DNA of 64,000 bases. It comes from Diaporthe sp. PMI_573 (taxonomy: Eukaryota > Ascomycota > Sordariomycetes > Diaporthales > Diaporthaceae). A program made the position numbers and the translations under genes. Shown piece by piece: positions 43,126 through 55,950 of this stretch. The DNA is taken from contig JAJTUP010000001.1 in NCBI GenBank assembly GCA_021399435.1, positions 310,001-374,000 of the forward strand. The letters are read 5' to 3'. The number at the start of each line of letters is the position of its first letter. The stretch's first letter is position 1. The notes beneath the pieces were generated by a model. It saw nothing but the letters and a program-made list of their open reading frames with translations, had not been told where the DNA came from and ran no database searches.

Positions 43126-46100
43126 ATTGTGCCTTCCCCCTGGAGGCCCGTCCCTAGGCTGTAAACCGGCTTTCGTACAGCTTTCACGGGTACCTTTAAG
43201 TCACTACCTCCGGTGATTCACTGAACGGTCCTAGTCCCTTCGAGACCTGTTCGTCGCCGTACTAACTAGGCGGCGTGGTTTAAATAGCCTGCTAGCCAGG
43301 CTACTTCTAACTTCTTTCTTCCTCTAACCTATAACTTATGACCTTCTGAAGCCGTTACTGTGGCCCCTCTTCTACCTGCTACTTTGAGTAATTTTTACAA
43401 TACCTTCTCAATACCTTCATCATATCTCGCTCGTCTGGCTTATTTAAGGGCTTCTTGCTCTTATTACCAGGTAAGGTGTTGCCTTCCTCTTTAGAGGGGT
43501 CTTGTGATTATTCCTGGTCTTCTTTAGCGAGTGCTTCTAGCCCTAAGCCTCTAGCCCCTATTTACTTTTATTCTCCTTCTATCGATTCTACTAGCAAAGG
43601 TAGCTCTTTACACTACTTGTGGTCATCCTCCCTATAAGATTAGAGTAACCTGTTTACAAGGTTCCCTAACTTATCAGGTTTAAGTCCTAAGGGGTTTAGT
43701 AGTGATTATACTAGCCTTATCATGAATCCTCTTACCATCTCTTCCTCTTCAGAGTCATCCTCCTCCAAATAGAGTAACACCTTAACTATAACTTAAGGTA
43801 AGTCCTTAAAGGTAGCTAGTAAGTAGCCTACTACTACCTTGTAAACCCCTTAAACTCGTCACGAGGTAGTAGTAAGTATCACTACATCGCTAGGTGAACT
43901 AAATAAAAGGGGACCCCTGAAAGTACCTTAAATCCTAAAGGGACTAGCTTCTTCTACTAGTAAGTTTATATAGTTACATATACTTACCAAGGCTCTTAAG
44001 TACGCGATGCCTCCTAGCTAGTAGTGTATAGTAGTAGCCTCTAGGGATGTTGTTTAAACCTTGTGTAACCTGTCTAGGCAGGACGAGAGGGTATAGACCT
44101 GGAGTTAGGTAATCTAGTCCCAAGCCCCTTGTAAAGCCTGTATATATAGCTTTCTTAAGAGGTTCAAGGAGGATGTACCTTGTATTGTAACTATTTTAGG
44201 GAGCTTTTGGTATAATTAGTATATTGAAAAGTATTACTTACCTTATGTAATGGTAAGTATCCTTCTATCTATTGTTATTATTTCTATTAACCCTTATAGG
44301 GGGATCCTTTAATTATTAGGTTAATTGTTAACTTATATTTTGCGAGAGCCCTTCTAAGGGGAATCACCTAGGCTATGAATCCTTCTTTATTAATAGTGTA
44401 GGAGAACTAGCTATTGACCTTGTGGGTTTGCCTGGCCTGAACCTTGATGAACCTGTCTATGAATAGACTAAGTAGTGCTCTGGTGTTTTGGAAAATAGTA
44501 GAGAACCCGAAGTATAAGAGAGGCTCCTAGGAAAAGAAATAGATTAAGGTTATAAACGTAAGTCCTCTATATTTCGAGACATGATTATATACTAATCTAC
44601 TTAGGACTTAGCTATTATAGAGGCTAGTGTTTTTTAGTTATAGGCCCTAGCTAATTCGTACCTACTTCATCTAGTATAGTTTGGCTTGGCTAACTTAGTG
44701 GATGCTCTTTATAAGAAGATCTTGAGGGACCTAGTTAATACTTGTTATGGGATGCTGTGTCTGGTCCTGGCTGATAACAGGTTTCTAGTTTGGTATAGCT
44801 TGGTTTAGGGGTTTCTCTTGGAGGTTTCGCAGGTTATAGATAATGCTTTCAGGGCCTGGCTAGAGGGGTTTCTATTATTACTATAGGAGATGACCTATAG
44901 GATATAGACGGCTCTCCCCTGCTAGTTACTTGGGGATATGGTAGCTTGGTGATTAGTACTAGTAGAGGGGGTTTGGTTTTTTAGGAGTAGGGATAATGAT
45001 ACCCTTGTATTGCTTTTTCGGAGACCCTTCTAGTCCCCCTTTAACCTAGATATTTCTAAGGTTGTTTATACTTAATTCTAATATGTTGATTTTTCAAACC
45101 TTCCTCTACTTATATAATACTTAATAGCCTCTTAGTAGGCCTTTATCTAGAAATATTTTCCTATTATTAGGCTAGTATTAAGTTTACTAGTTAGTCTTCT
45201 AATACTTATTAGATTAATATTAGCTTTATTAGCTAGTTATCTAGTACTCCTGGCCTTTATAAGCCTATTATTATTCAATTCGTGGCTGCTTCTTATAGCT
45301 TCTGCTAGTCTGATCTTGGGTTTTTTTTTAATTTCTCTTTAGTCCTCTCCCTCTCTAGTACTTCCAAATAGTTTCGTCTACGAATATCTTGCCTTCTAGT
45401 ACTTATAAATTATATTTACTAGGCTACCTCTTCTACTTTATTAGGTAGTATATAGTATCCTTGATTTCCTAGTAGTCTTGGATCTCCTCTAGCTCCTATT
45501 TAGCTTGTTTATCCTCTAGGTCTGGTAGATCTAAGATGCCCTTTATTAGGTCCTTTAGGTTCCTTGCTATCCAAGGCTCTAGCTAGCTTACGTGGTAAAC
45601 GTGGTGTATTTGTAAGTACTTCTCTAGGAGGGTTAGACTATAAGCCTGTTTACCTACTTAAGACATAATCCTGAATAGGCTGACTCTTTGTAGAGCAAGC
45701 TTCCTGTTTTTTAGGAGTAGATGCTTAGTTATTAGTAATACTTATTAGCTGATCTTGAATTGTATGGGTTGGTGTTGATTGTTGTAATTTTGGACTTGTG
45801 TCTTAACTGCTTGTTTCTAGTTCTCCTTGTAGTTTGTTTGAATTTGCTGAAGTTTCTCTATGTGTTCCTTGACTGCTGGTACCTCTTTTTAAGGGATACT
45901 GTTCTTAGTAGGCTATTTATTATACAGGATAGTAAAAGATGGTTTGTAGCTAAAGAGAGCTTTGAATAGGCTCATCTTAATCGTGGTACTTTGTGCTAAA
46001 TTATATATGAAGAATGTAGTATGTAATAGGTTTGGCTAGTTCTAGACGTTTTCTACTATAAATACCCTTAGATATTGTTTTAAGGTTTGGTTCATCCTTT

Positions 46101-49100
46101 TTATTTATCCATTACCCTGTAGGTAGTAAGTAGTAGTATATCAGGTTTTAATCCTACTTAGCTAGCAAAGTGTCTTCTAGAACTTGCTGGTGAAGGTCGT
46201 GCTTCTGTTAGTCATGATTCCCTTAGGTAGTCCTTATTTATACTCAATCTCCCTATAGAAGATTTTAGCTAGTTTAATAGTATTTATTATTATATTTACT
46301 ATAATAAAGAAACTTATTTTGGTATAACGATCTACTATAACTAAGATTATATCTACTTCCTTGCTATCTCTAATAGTAGTTGGAAGTCTAGTAATAAAGT
46401 CTATACTAAGTTCTTATATAGGGCCTGATGGAATTGGTAACGAAGCAAGCTCTCTATATAGGCGATGACATGGTGTGGATACGTATTGGTACGTTATACA
46501 AGAGCGTACGTAGTCTGCGACAGAGGTCCTCAAGCCTAGCTAGTAAAAATGTCTTTTAACTAGGATTTATATCCACGTCTACCCCTAGTATCTACTTAGC
46601 AGCTCATCATGGTAGGTTTATAGGATCTCCTGTTGCAAAGCTTCTTGTTTTGGTATGTATATGTATCTCTTCTGATATAGTAGTCTATCTTAAAACTTAT
46701 AACTAGAACTATTTAAAACAGTACTATCTAAGGATTTTATCCTTTTAATAATGGCCTGAATCTTAGGGTCTTCCCCTTAGGCTTTACGTATCAAGTCTAA
46801 TAGCAGAGAGTAGAGCCCTTAGTATATTATACCTATGTTGCTAATATATACCCGGGCCCGGACTCTTGTTATGAACTACCCCTGTAGGGGAGCTATAGAC
46901 TTGAGCTAATACTCTATTAGGGAGGAATCAAGTTTTAAGACCTCTTATACTTTAGTACTTCTGACTACAGCCTTAAACTAGGCCTACTGTTAGTCTTCTA
47001 GATAGGATTATAAGTCCTTCCTAATAGTTATAACTATCTTTAATTCTAGAGTTAGGATCTAACTTAAATTTAGAGGCTTTTCTTCTAACATATAGTTAGG
47101 CCTTCTTGATAGGCCATCTACTAGGTTTGTTCTCCCGAAATAATGTTTAATAGTAAAATCAAACCTGGCTAAATATATAAGCTATCAAACCTACTTTTAT
47201 ATTAGTTCTTTTTACTTTATAAAGCTGTAAAGATTATTATGATTAGAAAAAACTATGACTAGCTCTTATACCCCTTCAAGATACTATTGCTAGTACTTAA
47301 AGCTCTTAACTATAGTACTTAACTCTTTATTATAAGTTATTTAGTAGAGCTTAGCTCCTAAAAACTTCTTTAACTAGAAAGTAATTAGATGCTATTAGGA
47401 TTTATCCTTGTCTTAGTATTGCTGTAAAATTATAGATATAGTAGCTCCATCCAATACATCATACTTAATTCGTGTGGGGAGCATAGGGTTATAATGTTGG
47501 AAAAGAGGTGCTTGTTAGAACCTTATCTTAAGCTCTTCGAAGGCCCTTTATGTTTTAATATTTTCTAAGGCTAAGAGATTAATTTTTCCTAGTCTTCAGC
47601 TATGTTGTATCCCTTTCAATTGTTTATTAAGTAGTTATGTAATTTTCAAGTAATCCCTAATAAATCTTTAGTAAAAGTTATAGAAACCTAAGAATACTTA
47701 AATGTCGTGGTAGGTAGTTAGTATTAGCTATTCTTAGATAGTCCTGATCCTGTTAGGGTCTATTTAGACTCCCTTTCTTCTAGCTAAAAATCCTAAAAAC
47801 TTAATCTCTTGTTGAAAGAAGTAGTACTTCTTAATGTTGCTATATAACTCTACTATTACGAGATAATCTATAATTATTTATATGTACTTCTCGTACTCTT
47901 TTTTGCTTCCTAAAAAAATTAAAATATTATCTAAGTAAATAATTATATAGATATTAATATAATCTCTTAAGACTTCTATAATAAAAGATTGAAACATAGC
48001 TAGGGTGTTGGTTAATCTAAATGGTACTACTTTAAATTCATAATGACTATATTATATATAGAAAGTTGTCTTCCATTTATTACCCTCTTGGATGTAAATC
48101 TAATAATATATATTTATTAAATCGATTTTAGAAAAGTATTGTATGCCTGATAATCAATCTAATATTTCCGAAACTAGTAGTAAGGGATACTAATTTTTTA
48201 TCGTTACTTTATTAAGAGCCCTATAGTTGATATAGAGTTAAAGGGTTCTGTCTTTTTTTAGTGTAAATAAAACTAGCATACTAGCGGGACTTTTACTATA
48301 GGTGATTCGTCCTGACTTCAAACTCTCTTTAAGCTATTCCCTTAAGACCTTGAGTTTTATTAATGATAGTAGGTATAGAGGTAGAAAAGGGGGTGAAGTT
48401 CTCTTTTCTAGATCTATTGTGTAATCTACCTTCTTCCTTAATAGTAGCTCCTTAGCTCTGGCTTTAATGAAAAATGTCTCCATCCCTGCTAATTGTGGGT
48501 GTATCTAAGATGGATCTAGAGGTGGTTTCTCCTTTTCATCCATCCCTCAGGGTTCCTATTGATTATCCTCCTCCTATCCTGTTATACTAAAAGGTTCTGC
48601 TATAGGAAAGATTATGTAATAATAGGAGACCTTCCCCTGATTTCTCATGAAAGACTTTATAGTTTGTTCTACTATATAAATCTCATCCTGTTAAAGCCAC
48701 TAATCCTTTAGACAGCTTTCGAGCCCTATTCAAAAATGTTCTAAACCTAGGGTACCTAAGAGTAAAATGGATTCTAATCAATTCCTTTAGATCGCGATAT
48801 AGTCTTGTATCTCCTTCTTCTGATTTCTAAAATGATCTTTAAGTAACAAGGGGACCTGATAGATACTATGAGTAGGAACCTTAGTTTCTTAAACTCCTAC
48901 TACAGGTACTAATAACTTTATAGATAATTCAAGACTAAACTTTTAATAAAAGAAATGCTAACTAAGTCTACTTGTGCCTATATATTTAGATTAATCTTGA
49001 CACGTCTTTAACTATACTTTATAGCTACTTTGCTGGAGATTATAAATGTCTCCTAGACCTCTACTGTCTCTTCTTCTACTTCTGAGTGTAGTCACTAGTC

Positions 49101-50321
49101 CTTCTCCTTTACCTCTGATACTGTTCCTATAGGTGGTTAAGAGGTACCTTAGCTTCCTCTTCCTTGGTTCTAACCTTGATAGCCCCTAGATTAATAGTTA
49201 CCATGGCCTTGTACTTGATTTACTAATGCTATGGTTTCTACTAGTACTAGGTAGTCTGGAGAGTAGTGGTAGGTGCTTTTATACCTGTAGTATATAGTCG
49301 TCTTGCTTGTTTTATCTAGAGGATTTAGCTTTAGGGTTGCTTTGGAGGTACTTCCCTAAGTATTCTGATTTGGCTGGGTGTAAGAACCCCTAGCTTTCGA
49401 TCCTCAGCCTCTTCCTTAACCTTACTACTATGGATAATTTTGAGTTCTACCCTGTATATTCAAAGCACTTCCTGAAGGGCTTCCCCCTTGTCCTCTCTTG
49501 TTAGGGGTTCTATTAATTCCCCCCTTTCTTAGGCCTACCTCCTTATACTTCCTCTTTCTTACCTTTTCTAGGGTACTAACCTAGATTACTTAGGTAACCT
49601 TAATTATCTTGTCCCTGGTCTCTAGTATACTAAGGGTGTATTTTGTTTAAATCTCTAATAATACTTATCCTAATAGCTTTGAGAGAAAGAATTTAGCCCT
49701 TAAACTATTACTCCTTATTTCCTGTTCTAATTCTAATGTTTTAAGATACTAGTAAAAGGTCTATAGGTCTTGGTTTTCTTGTTAGTAGGTAGTATTAATT
49801 AAGCTTTAAATAATGCCTGATATACCTTAGGGATCTTTCTTGAAATTAGAGCTGAAAGTCTTAAACTCGTCTTACTTGTAATAGTTGAATATAGACTTGT
49901 CTTCTTTTCTTAAGGATTTCATATAAGTATCTTAATAATTTTAGTACTCCTTCTTGATATGGTTTAATGTATGTATTACCTTCGTCTTGTCGTCATGGAG
50001 GGTTTGTAGTTATAAGATATAGGCCCTTTCTAGGTCTATTATCTAGCTATTATATTGCTAAAGGGTGTAGGCTATAGGTAATGAAGTAATATTAGCTAGC
50101 TTTAAATCTTTCAGCTTGGCTTCGATAGCTGTTTGGACTACTTCTAGAGTGTTGATTCTCTGTTAAAGTAGTTAATTATGTTCCCGTTCTCGTGCTAAGG
50201 TATTATCGAGCTGAACTGTTCCTGAACTGCCCTTGCTATCGTCGTGACTTCCTTAGGATCTTCCTCTCCTTTTACTGGTCTTTGGTGGTATCGTGGGTAG
50301 TGTGTGAAGAAGAATTAGAAT
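43126..50321 (-). pseudogene. gag-pol relic of gypsy element 2 (RT, RNase H, integrase, chromodomain-like)
   Basis: Minus-strand order. Gag and protease region lies above 48500. Reverse transcriptase is at about 48330-47880: YRALNKVTIKNQYPL, SKIDLINIYY, VVPFRLTN, then IYLDNILIF (the YLDD box as YLDN). RNase H-like is near 47500-47400 (PMLPTRIKYDVLDGAT). Integrase core is at about 46400-45900 (DFITRLPTTIRDSKEVDIIL, VIVDRYT). A chromodomain-like tail lies near 45620-45350 (QDYQEIKDTIYYLIK, GKIFVDETIQKY). Almost every line has TAG/TAA breaks at Gln-like positions, so nothing is expressible. Confidence 0.75.
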
Positions 50322-50508
50322 TGTAATGGGCTCTGTACTAGGCACGATGGTCTGGTGAACTGGGAAGGCTAATATGTGTATTAGGTGTAGGTCTGGTGCA
50401 AGACTGATTCTTGCCCCTGCTAAACTGAGACGTGGGGGCTTCGGGCCCTTTTCTAGACGTGGGGGCTTTTCGCCGGGGCTTCCGCGTGGCTTCCGCCTGG
50501 GCGTTACA
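50322..50508 (-). repeat. 5' LTR of gypsy element 2
   Basis: Partner of 42939-43125 and better preserved (GC-richer). The element's primer-binding site should lie just below 50322, where the minus strand reads ATTCTAATTCTTC; no tRNA match was recognised. Confidence 0.88.
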
Positions 50509-53500
50509 ACAGTAGAGTAATATTATAAGACTAGGTAATAGAGAATATAATATAGACCTTATTATTAAGAAGATTATAAACATCTCTAGTCTATTTTAGC
50601 CTTTAATCCTAGGCCTTAGAAAAGAATATAATCTTATTGAGTTCAAGATTAGCATACCCTCGGTATCTTAGAGGGAATATATAGTATAAATCTTCCAGAT
50701 CTAGGGGTATAAGAGATAGTCTTAGGGTTCTAGCAAAGTATAGTATACTGAGAAATGTCTAATTAGGCTATTTATATTGCTAGATATTAGCCCACCAGTC
50801 TAATAGCCAAGCAGCATCTTGCTAGTCCTATAGCTATAACATTTCTTATAACCATTACTAGTCTAATAAGAACTTTATAGGCAGCTATTAGACTTATCGT
50901 AAAGCCTACACAGTATTCTACTATGATTCTAATATAGTACTAGTTACCTAACCTAGTTAAGGTATAGCTCTTGCTTACTAAGATATATACTATAGTAGTA
51001 GTAGTAGTTAAGGAATAATATTCTCCTCTTTAGTCTTTATAATAACCTCATCGTTATTGATAATCTCTACTATAGAATCTAGTATAGGATCTAGAAGTCG
51101 AATCAAGCCATCATAAGTCTAAGCTTCAGTCTTTCTAGCTCTTATAGAGGCACTGTAGAAGTATAACTAAGGATAAATAATATATACTAGAAGCTCTTTG
51201 GTTAGCCAGGCAGAGCATTCTTCGTAGGCGAAGAAGGCATCGATTTATAGTCTAATTTACCTTCCCTATAGGCTAAGGTAGACTCCTCGCTAATAAGTAA
51301 GGTTTTAGAGTTCCCTCTTCTAGCCGAGAGTAGCCTTACCAACTATCTCAGAAGTCTAGCCTTTAAAGTAGTACTAGATATCAAGCAGAAAGCTATTGTC
51401 AACAAATTATATTTAATATATTCTCTCCATCACCTTAAAGATATATATATAGGCTCATTTCTCATCGACCTTCTCAGCGTCAACCAATATATCTATCAGT
51501 AATAGATCAACCTTTCCCTAATCGGTCTTTGTAACTAAGTAGTACTAGCTTACAATACTGTCTGCTTTTATTTCCTTCTTAGCGGTTATTCCTTAGTGTT
51601 TACTCGCTACTAGGCTCTCGATAGGAGAGTTAGCAGCGACAACCAGCATATCCTCTTCTGCTATTATAATCGAAAACTATTGATATAGTTATCGTAGAGG
51701 GTATCAGAACTCTTCTGGCTACGACTTCTAACCAGCATAAATACACTATTCACCTATAGATAGTAGTCTTCGGCAAACAGAAGTATTATTATACAGTCTT
51801 GTATATAGAGTTTTCTTCTTTTCTTATTCTCAATATTAAAAAACAGCAAAAACAAAGGAGTAGAAGAGAAAACAAATACATAGACAGTAGAGACAAAGTA
51901 TAGAGACTACAAATAAAATATATATAGCAGCAACCTTTACTATTTGCATATAAGAAAGCAGACTAAAGAGAAGGCGTAAGAGATAGTATAAAATCGTTAT
52001 AAAGAAGGGTAGTTATAATAGTTTAGATATAGGTAATGATAGTAAGAGAGAGAGAGAAAGTAAGTAGTGATAGGAAAGGGTAAGTAGTAGTTTAAAGGGT
52101 ATAAATAGCAATAGTTTTAATCAAAAGTGATAGAAAAACAATGTAAAAGCATATTATAGCATACTCTTTAACATAGAGAAGTACTCTAAAGACTTACCTA
52201 TAACTATTCAGCGATAGTTAAGTATAGTAAACTATTTAGCAATAGTCGATTTATAGGTAACTATTTATAATAATCGAGTATAGAGCACCGATAAGTTGCT
52301 ATATAGGTAGTGTAAGGCTTTAAAGATAGTTGCTTTATAGGTAGTATAGGGCTCCAAAGGGATATACTGTTTACAAAACTAAGTAAATAGCTTATATAGC
52401 ATTTAGGTAGTAACTATTTAAATTTTCTTGACTAGCCCCCCTTACAGTTATAATTACCGTATATACCACAGTAATATTTATAAAGAGTAGGGCAATCAGT
52501 CGAGTAGTTAGTAGAATAGTTCTTTTAGCCTTAAAAAGAACGTTTCTAAGGGCTTTTGTCGATTTACATATTTACTTAGTTAGATTCTTAGCAGTACAAA
52601 TAGTAGTATTTTAAGTAGGTCGTTATAAGTAGTATTCGTAACGTTCTCAAGGGTTCAAATAGGCAGTATAGCCTCAAAACAATGCTTTCGAGGGCTTTTC
52701 GTCGATATAATCGTTATAGTAGGTATTTATAATAATCTTAACAGTATTTTCTTATACAATAGAGCACACCTTTAGGCTTCTTCTTCTCCTTTTGTATCTA
52801 ATAGGCAAACTAGCAAATATTAGGGTAAAGATTAGTAGTCTAAGGGCTAATCGTCACCAGTTAGTAGGGAGTACGTCGAACGTTGGTATACTAGTCTGAT
52901 AATAATCTTAGCATAGATATCGTCACTCAAAATGGCTCAAAAACCGTAGTGATAGCAACAGCAATCTATCTCTTCCTTCCTTTCTATCAGGGATTGCCAA
53001 GCAATCACTGATCAGTATTGGTTGGGTATATAAACGAGTAATTACTCGAAGGGGTTACCGAAGTAATTACTTAATAGCTTTAATTCAATAGGTTTGTCTT
53101 CTATTACTTCTGGCTGACCCCTTCATAGGCGGCGAAGCGCCCAAGTAGGGTGCAGCCAGAAGGCTGACTAATCTACGGTATACACGGGCCAGTAGTCGGT
53201 CTAAGCGTCCTTGCTGCCAAGTGGCTGCCAGGGATGACTAAGCAGCCATCCGCAGCCAGCCAGCTAGCCAGCCAGAAGTGGCCAGCTGTAGCGGTCCGCT
53301 TCGGACCGACACCTTCGGCTATCGCTATCGCTATTGCTATCACCCATTCCACACTTTATAATATTAAGAAAACGTTAATTATATTTTATATATTTTAAAT
53401 TTAAAAAATGTAGTATATAATTATTTATTTATTAATAAATTATATTATATTCTTTTATAAATATTATTTTAACTTAAGTTTATTTTATAAGTTCCTTTTT

Positions 53501-53739
53501 TTTTAAAAAAGCTTAGTAAATGAATTAGTATAATAAATTTATAATGAACTTTTAGGGCACTTCTTCGATCTGCTACTACCCAAGCAAGTATATATGCCGA
53601 GGTTTTGCGCTGAGTAGTGGCTTGACCAATGTGTTGGTGCGAGTCTGTTGAGCTCACCCTGTTAAACCTCCGAGCTTTTACATGTATAACTTAGGACACC
53701 CGGGTTTAGTTGTACTAGGTACAAGACTTTGAACTTTAT
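50509..53739. other. AT-rich transposon graveyard with a GC-rich island
   Basis: 50509-53080 continues the sequence interrupted by gypsy element 2, with TAG/TAA-riddled frames and GTAGTAGTAG/AGAGAGAG microsatellites. 53080-53345 is GC-rich with CCAGCCAGCTAGCCAGCCAG and a (GCTATC)n run. 53346-53540 is extremely AT-rich and marks the edge of the block. No gene supported. Confidence 0.45.
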
Positions 53740-55074
53740 TTAATCTCCAAGTCCTCTTTTCCTTTTCAGTTTGTTCTCTGTGTCTGCAGCACTATTGTCG
53801 ACGATTTCACCCGTGGCCAGCAGACGTTGCCCCTTTGGTAACGGGAGCTTGTTACTTGCAGGCCGCTGCCACTTCAAGAATTCACCACCACCCTGGAGGA
53901 TCAACTCTTGGCGCATGCGCGCTGCCCTCTCAAATTCTGGCAGAGGCGGCCACTCCAGGGCATGTGGTGCTTTCGAAAAGTGGTCTATCTTCTTGTCGAT
54001 ATCTCTTCTCACGCCGAGCCAGTCTTCCAGCATTGTTCGATACTCTGCCGGGTCGGCGTCGAGGCGGGCATCCGGGTGTTGCTCCCACGTTTCGAGCTCG
54101 AGCAGGATGGAAGTGTCTAGTTCGTGCGGGTGATATTCCTCACGAAGATGTAGGTCGCGCGTGATGATCTCGTAAAGGGTGAAGACGGCGCACTTAACGT
54201 CGTTGCGATCCTCGTCGAAAGCGAAGACGCCATTTCCATGCTCTGAAGAATCACCTTCCCAGCCGAGCTTGGCAGCCATGTTGAAGTCGAAAAGTTGGAC
54301 GTTGTCTGATTCGTCATTTATGAGGAGGTTCCTGCCACAAACATCCCCATGCACGATGCCAAGCTGGATGTTGAGATAAACGATGCACTGCGTCGAATCA
54401 GCTTGACACCCTCACTGTAACGGTGTAGGGTAACACACATCTAGAAGCTGTCTCAAGTATTTCAGCTTGAAGACTCGGCCTGGGCTGTCGTCCACAGTTC
54501 CACCCTCAACAAAGGGCGCCGTGAAGCCTACGACCTTGTCTTCACCATCGAGTGTATCGATGACCAGCCTGTCGAAAGGCACAATATTTGGGTGCTTGGG
54601 TATTTTGAGCACGCAGTTGAGCTCGTGCCAGAAGACGGGCACTTGGTTCTCGTTGGTGTAATACTTGAACGCAACACGGTGCACTTTTCCATCTGAAGAA
54701 TCGTATTCACACAAGTCTGTTTGGACTCCCAGACGACTGATCTCTGTCAGATCCGCTCTGCGCACTGTCTCTGTCCCTGGCGGGAAGTCCGAGGTCGAGG
54801 GGTAGAAAGGGGCCATCGTCCAGTCATCCGTGACATCGCATGAGAAGGAGACAAGCTCTCCCTCTGAAGAGACTTCAATCCGGACGGCATCTGCTGGAAT
54901 GCTGCCGATGTGGCGCGCAAGTGTGTCGATTATGAAGTCGTCGTCTGACTCGACCCCTGGTGTGACGACAGCGACAATACGACGTTCATCCCAATCACTA
55001 ACAACGCATTGATCGAAGTATTTCTGCCGTATCGTAAAACGGTCTTCAGAGGGACAGTTGTCAAAGTAGCCCAT
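53740..55074 (-). CDS. Fungal protein-kinase-like protein, two exons (427 aa)
   Basis: Exons (minus strand) 55074-54439 and 54387-53740, phase 0, intron 51 bp (GTGTGT...GCAG). Kinase-fold features: RVAFKYY with the candidate VAIK-type Lys near residue 137, HELNCVLKIPKHPNIVPF with a helix-C Glu and the usual HPNIV, then GIVHGDVCGRNLLI as catalytic loop (HGD at 225-227, Asn232) and LFDFNMAAKLG in place of DFG (DFN, 246-248). No glycine loop is clear. Fungal-specific kinases of this type are numerous and unassigned. HGD and DFN leave activity uncertain, since the metal-binding Asp is kept. The basic C-terminus (KLKRKRG) may be a nuclear signal. ATG 55074 is the first in-frame Met. Confidence 0.75.
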
Positions 55075-55810
55075 GATTACGCTGTTGCGCTGGATTGATG
55101 CTGTTGCGGAAAAGACGGTATGCTGGGCTTTGTTTGAAATATGAATCAAGAAGAGGAATTGCCTGCTAGGCGCAATGTGACCGGGGTCAGAACGTCCGGG
55201 AAGCTTGGCAGGGTCAGCAAATCAGGTCGTTCGGAGCCATCTGCTTACGAAAACGACGTGTTATTTGCGAAGGTGTGTTGCACAAGCCTATTCTGGCCAA
55301 ATAATGTCCCTCCTGGGTTAGACGCCCAAACACTCGGGTGAGACGCCACACGCTCTTTGCCCCCACAGGAACACCCTAAAGACGAAAATACTTTGGGCAG
55401 GCTAAGCCTTCCTGTCCCCAAGGACTGACTTCCCGAATGGTTGCTGAGGCTCCCCTGCATCACTACTCTGACATCTGGAGCAATCCTGAGACCTAGACGC
55501 CTCATTTGCTGACCCAAAGCGGCCGCACAGCAATCCCAGACAATGAAGGCAGCAGTCGCCCAGGCCCGCCCACGACTCAAAACTGCAATTGCAGCTGTTC
55601 ATAGAAACAGTAGAGGACCATGGTGGGGATCAGCAGGCCAAATAGGCGTACGAGTCCTGATTACACGGATTCGAATTCTTACACGGCCGGATGGTCGCAG
55701 CCATCTGTAGCCTCGCGACATGTTTGAAGGGGAGAGGGACCATTCCTGGCTTTCTATTCTTGTCGTTCAAAATCATGAAGGCCTCAAGACACGACTTGAA
55801 CATTGTTTTC
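55075..55810. other. Intergenic, divergent
   Basis: About 740 bp between divergent genes; frames here are short or antisense and no domain was seen. Confidence 0.35.
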
Positions 55811-55818
55811 TATATAAA
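55811..55818 (+). promoter_or_regulatory. TATA box of the basic-tail protein gene
   Basis: TATATAAA 132 bp upstream of the ATG at 55951, followed by a CA-rich leader. Supported by sequence and spacing only. Confidence 0.45.
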
Positions 55819-55950
55819 CAGTCATGGTTCTTGTTAATCTCGATAATCTAAAACCAACCCCAATCATTTTCCTAAAGCAAGACACACAGCTCATTCTTAA
55901 GACATATCCCTACATTCAGACTTATCAACTCCATCCACTTCACCGTCACC

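Larger units (their letters stand above)
42939..50508 (-). mobile_element. Complete Ty3/gypsy LTR retrotransposon, RIP-like degraded (element 2)
   Basis: 7570 bp bounded by two directly repeated 187-bp LTRs (42939-43125 and 50322-50508; ends TGTAAT...GTTACA). The flanks are ATAGT on the left and ACAGT on the right, a 5-bp target duplication differing by one C/T step. The polypurine tract GGGGGAAGG next to the left LTR on the minus strand and the pol order show transcription from right to left. The interior is AT-rich with TAG/TAA throughout. Confidence 0.88.

Noticed and set aside
55650..55690. GGATTCGAATTC resembling a tRNA B box
   Set aside because: No A box or foldable cloverleaf at the right spacing.
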